From a bacterium (Candidatus Blackallbacteria) CG13_big_fil_rev_8_21_14_2_50_49_14 (GTDB lineage Bacteria; Cyanobacteriota; Sericytochromatia; UBA7694): a DNA stretch of 64,000 nucleotides. The DNA lies in contig PFGG01000075.1 of assembly GCA_002783405.1 (NCBI GenBank), positions 186,001-250,000 on the forward strand. The letters are read 5' to 3'. The translations under genes were made by a program, and so were the position numbers. The notes beneath the pieces were generated by a model. It did no database searches. It saw only the letters and a list, made by a program, of their open reading frames with translations, and was not told the DNA's origin. Shown here piece by piece: positions 62,238 through 64,000 of the stretch; positions within the stretch are counted from its first letter, which is position 1, and each line of letters starts with the position of its first letter.

Positions 62238-63203
62238 CTAAAAGCGTTGAGACAATCCTAAAAAAGGATTAAACCGAGGCGCGTTAGACGTCAAGCCCAG
62301 ATAAAAGCCCATATCCCACTGGGTGTTTGGAAAAGGGGAATAGGTAACCCCCGCATCAAACGTTGCGATCGGCTCTGTGGGCATTAAGCTGCTGACCCCT
62401 GCAAAGAGTTCAACAAAAGCCGCAAGTTCATCGGTAAAGTCATGGCCAATGGTCATCGCAAAACTAAATTCGGGGTGATAACCAGGTGCATTCTGTTCCT
62501 GATCTCCATGGCGGGCATCCAGTTCGGGGTGAGGGCTCAAGGCTTCCTGATTACTGGCAAGATCCATTTGCAATTGCGCCCCCATACCCCACCCCGCTCC
62601 CCAATCCCAGGCAAAAGGAAAAACGACTCCCCCTTCGACCAGATTATGAATGGTGGTATAGGTACTGGTGGGTAATTTCACAAAAGGCATGACCGAGAGC
62701 GCTGTATCTCCGCCATCATTGCCCCAAAGATTGTATTTCAGGCGCACCAGCATATCGCCAAAGCTCCAGATATCGGCCGTTGTCGGCTTGGCATCCACCG
62801 TACGGGTCAAGCGATTCCAATTCAAAGGCAAAATAATCAGATGTAAATCCAAATTATTCAAAAGACCCAACTTGAGATTGGTCGGGGCAATTAAAAGCTC
62901 AGAACTGCTGTCTTCACCCTCTTGGCTGAGAATCAGGGTCAGCAAATCCCCCTCAAACTGGAAATGCCCAGCATCTACGGTATAAGCGCTTTCTGTTTTA
63001 TCGGGGCGATCAGTGCTTAAAGGTCTCATCGCAGCAGCCGGAACAGGATGAAAGAGATGATAGGCACTCTTATCCAGAACAGGCTCTGTTTCTAAATCCA
63101 AACGGGAAGAGGGTTCCTCTGGTACCTGCATTTCCTGAGCAGAAGCCAGCGCATGAAAACCAAGTGTAAAAGCCAGAAACAATTGAAATACACGTTTTTT
63201 CAT
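62238..63203 (-). CDS. outer-membrane transporter-like protein (Phenol_MetA_deg type)
   Basis: 321 residues with a signal peptide ending ALASA. The mature N-terminal signature (STDRPDKTESAYTVDAGHFQ) is that of the MetA-pathway/DUF transporter-like barrel family, followed by regular beta strands and a Phe terminus (NPFLGLSQRF). Members are outer-membrane barrels of mostly unknown substrate. It is read 5 bases after an MCP gene in the same direction and may be its partner, for example as an uptake route or accessory. Confidence 0.72.
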   Translation of the reverse strand: MKKRVFQLFLAFTLGFHALASAQEMQVPEEPSSRLDLETEPVLDKSAYHLFHPVPAAAMRPLSTDRPDKTESAYTVDAGHFQFEGDLLTLILSQEGEDSSSELLIAPTNLKLGLLNNLDLHLIILPLNWNRLTRTVDAKPTTADIWSFGDMLVRLKYNLWGNDGGDTALSVMPFVKLPTSTYTTIHNLVEGGVVFPFAWDWGAGWGMGAQLQMDLASNQEALSPHPELDARHGDQEQNAPGYHPEFSFAMTIGHDFTDELAAFVELFAGVSSLMPTEPIATFDAGVTYSPFPNTQWDMGFYLGLTSNAPRFNPFLGLSQRF

Positions 63204-63208
63204 GGCGC

Positions 63209-64000
63209 TTAAACCTCCAGTTTGAGTTGGGTAAACTGGGCCAATAGTGCCTGTAAACTCTCAGAGACATTGGATATCTGGCCATTGACCCGACGAATTT
63301 CCTGCGTACTTTCAGAGGTCTCCTGCGCATTATCTGCAAGCGTTGAAATGTTTTTGGTAATCTCGTGTACCGACTGTGAAGCCTGCGCCATGGATCGGTT
63401 GATATCCTTGGTTGCAGCAGAATGCTCTTCTGTCGCTGCGGCTATATGCCCCGACATTTCCATAACCTGCTCAAAGGTCTGGCTGACACGCTTGATCTGT
63501 TCAATCATTTCGTCTACTTCTTTTTGAATGCCATCTGACTTTTGCGTAATAAATTGACTGGCTTTGGCCGATTCACGCGCCAATTCCTTGACCTCATTGG
63601 CGACAACCGCAAAACCTTTGCCTTTTTCACCCGCTCGGGCCGCTTCAATGGTGGCATTCAATGCCAATAAGTTGGTCTGGGTCGCAATATTATTAATCAG
63701 ATTCAACATCTGACCAATTTCAGCACTGCTGGCCCCTAACTGCTCACCCATCTGCTGGGTGCGCTTTAAAACCTTGTGGGCGGCCTGAACTTCAGTGGCA
63801 GAGGTTGTAGCATTGCGGGCGATTTCCTGAACACCAATGCTCATTTCCTCTGAATTTGCTGCCACAATATGAATATGCTCACCAATCTGGTTTGAAGAAC
63901 TGGCCACGACCTGAGATTTATCAGCCGTAGAAGCCGCATTCTGATTGACCCTGTTACAAACCGTATCCAACATCTGGGTAGATTGCGCCAGAATTTCAAG
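63209..64000 (-). CDS. C-terminal part of an MCP signalling domain
   Basis: The frame continues to the window edge, so the start and sensor region are outside. About 263 residues of MCP signalling helices are visible, with the conserved hairpin region [20 protein letters not shown] and [18 protein letters not shown]. It interacts with CheA-CheW. No HAMP or membrane segment is visible. It precedes the 62238 barrel gene by 5 bases, probably in the same transcript. Confidence 0.93.
   Translation of the reverse strand, partial: LEILAQSTQMLDTVCNRVNQNAASTADKSQVVASSSNQIGEHIHIVAANSEEMSIGVQEIARNATTSATEVQAAHKVLKRTQQMGEQLGASSAEIGQMLNLINNIATQTNLLALNATIEAARAGEKGKGFAVVANEVKELARESAKASQFITQKSDGIQKEVDEMIEQIKRVSQTFEQVMEMSGHIAAATEEHSAATKDINRSMAQASQSVHEITKNISTLADNAQETSESTQEIRRVNGQISNVSESLQALLAQFTQLKLEV

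Noticed and set aside
1-64000. tRNA, rRNA, CRISPR arrays or insertion sequences
   Set aside because: No T-arm GTTCRANNC with a matching acceptor stem, no regularly spaced repeats and no transposase-like frames were seen on reading; small RNAs cannot be excluded.

Overview
The window reads as a dense chromosomal stretch of moderate GC from a diderm bacterium. An outer membrane is implied by a TamB-like protein, several signal-peptide proteins with beta-barrel-like C-termini ending in Phe, and lipoproteins. Type IV pilus parts (a prepilin, PilT) occur beside a large chemotaxis cluster, and no flagellar gene is visible. The REC-PATAN regulator and the NurA/HAS-barrel pair are best known from Cyanobacteria. 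No photosynthesis gene is seen, so my inference is a non-photosynthetic relative of Cyanobacteria (Sericytochromatia/Melainabacteria type); the sequence alone does not prove this. I found no tRNA, rRNA, CRISPR array or insertion sequence.

Layout. 1-2.1 kb: end of an unknown gene, then a NurA nuclease translationally coupled to a stand-alone HAS-barrel protein. 2.5-12.8 kb: type IV prepilin, rplM-rpsI, an O-antigen-ligase/TPR membrane protein, a TamB-like giant protein and pilT. 12.9-17.2 kb: an NrtR-like Nudix regulator diverging from a rifampicin-phosphotransferase-like protein, and an RmlD-like reductase. 17.2-26.5 kb: a GT41-like glycosyltransferase, a trigger-factor-like protein coupled to an unknown 393-residue protein, a TPR/coiled-coil protein, split mnmC genes and two glycosyltransferases. 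26.5-35.2 kb: ECF sigma with a DUF4349 putative anti-sigma factor, an exported NadD-like/nucleoside-phosphorylase-like fusion, an esterase, a PAS histidine kinase, a glycosyltransferase-like protein and Hsp20. 35.3-46.6 kb: a cell-envelope block (PGRP amidase, lipoproteins, two FlgT-like exported paralogues, a barrel protein), GNAT, a CofE-like protein and thrS. 46.6-64 kb: chemotaxis and sensing, comprising a broken cheY, a porin-like protein, an MCP with YfiR, H-NOX, cheB, rhodanese, REC-PATAN, cheX, cheY, cheR, cheY, a PAS-MCP, cheW, cheA, a barrel protein and part of another MCP.

How it may work together. CheA-CheW with two MCPs, CheR/CheB adaptation, CheX phosphatase and two CheY proteins form a nearly complete pathway. 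With no flagellar genes here but a prepilin, PilT and PATAN regulators, twitching is the likeliest output. H-NOX (gas sensing) and YfiR (periplasmic state) are placed as inputs to this pathway. cheB and the rhodanese gene appear to share one overlapping, palindromic divergent promoter, and a 17-base motif from it recurs upstream of the H-NOX gene.

The least ordinary items are the exported NadD/nucleosidase-like fusion (28789-30909), the trigger-factor-like protein coupled to an unknown partner (19029-21379), the Rph-like protein with a degraded ATP-grasp loop (13684-16281), the three-copy C-terminal domain in the 37.5-40.3 kb operon, and the H-NOX/cheB/rhodanese promoter system.
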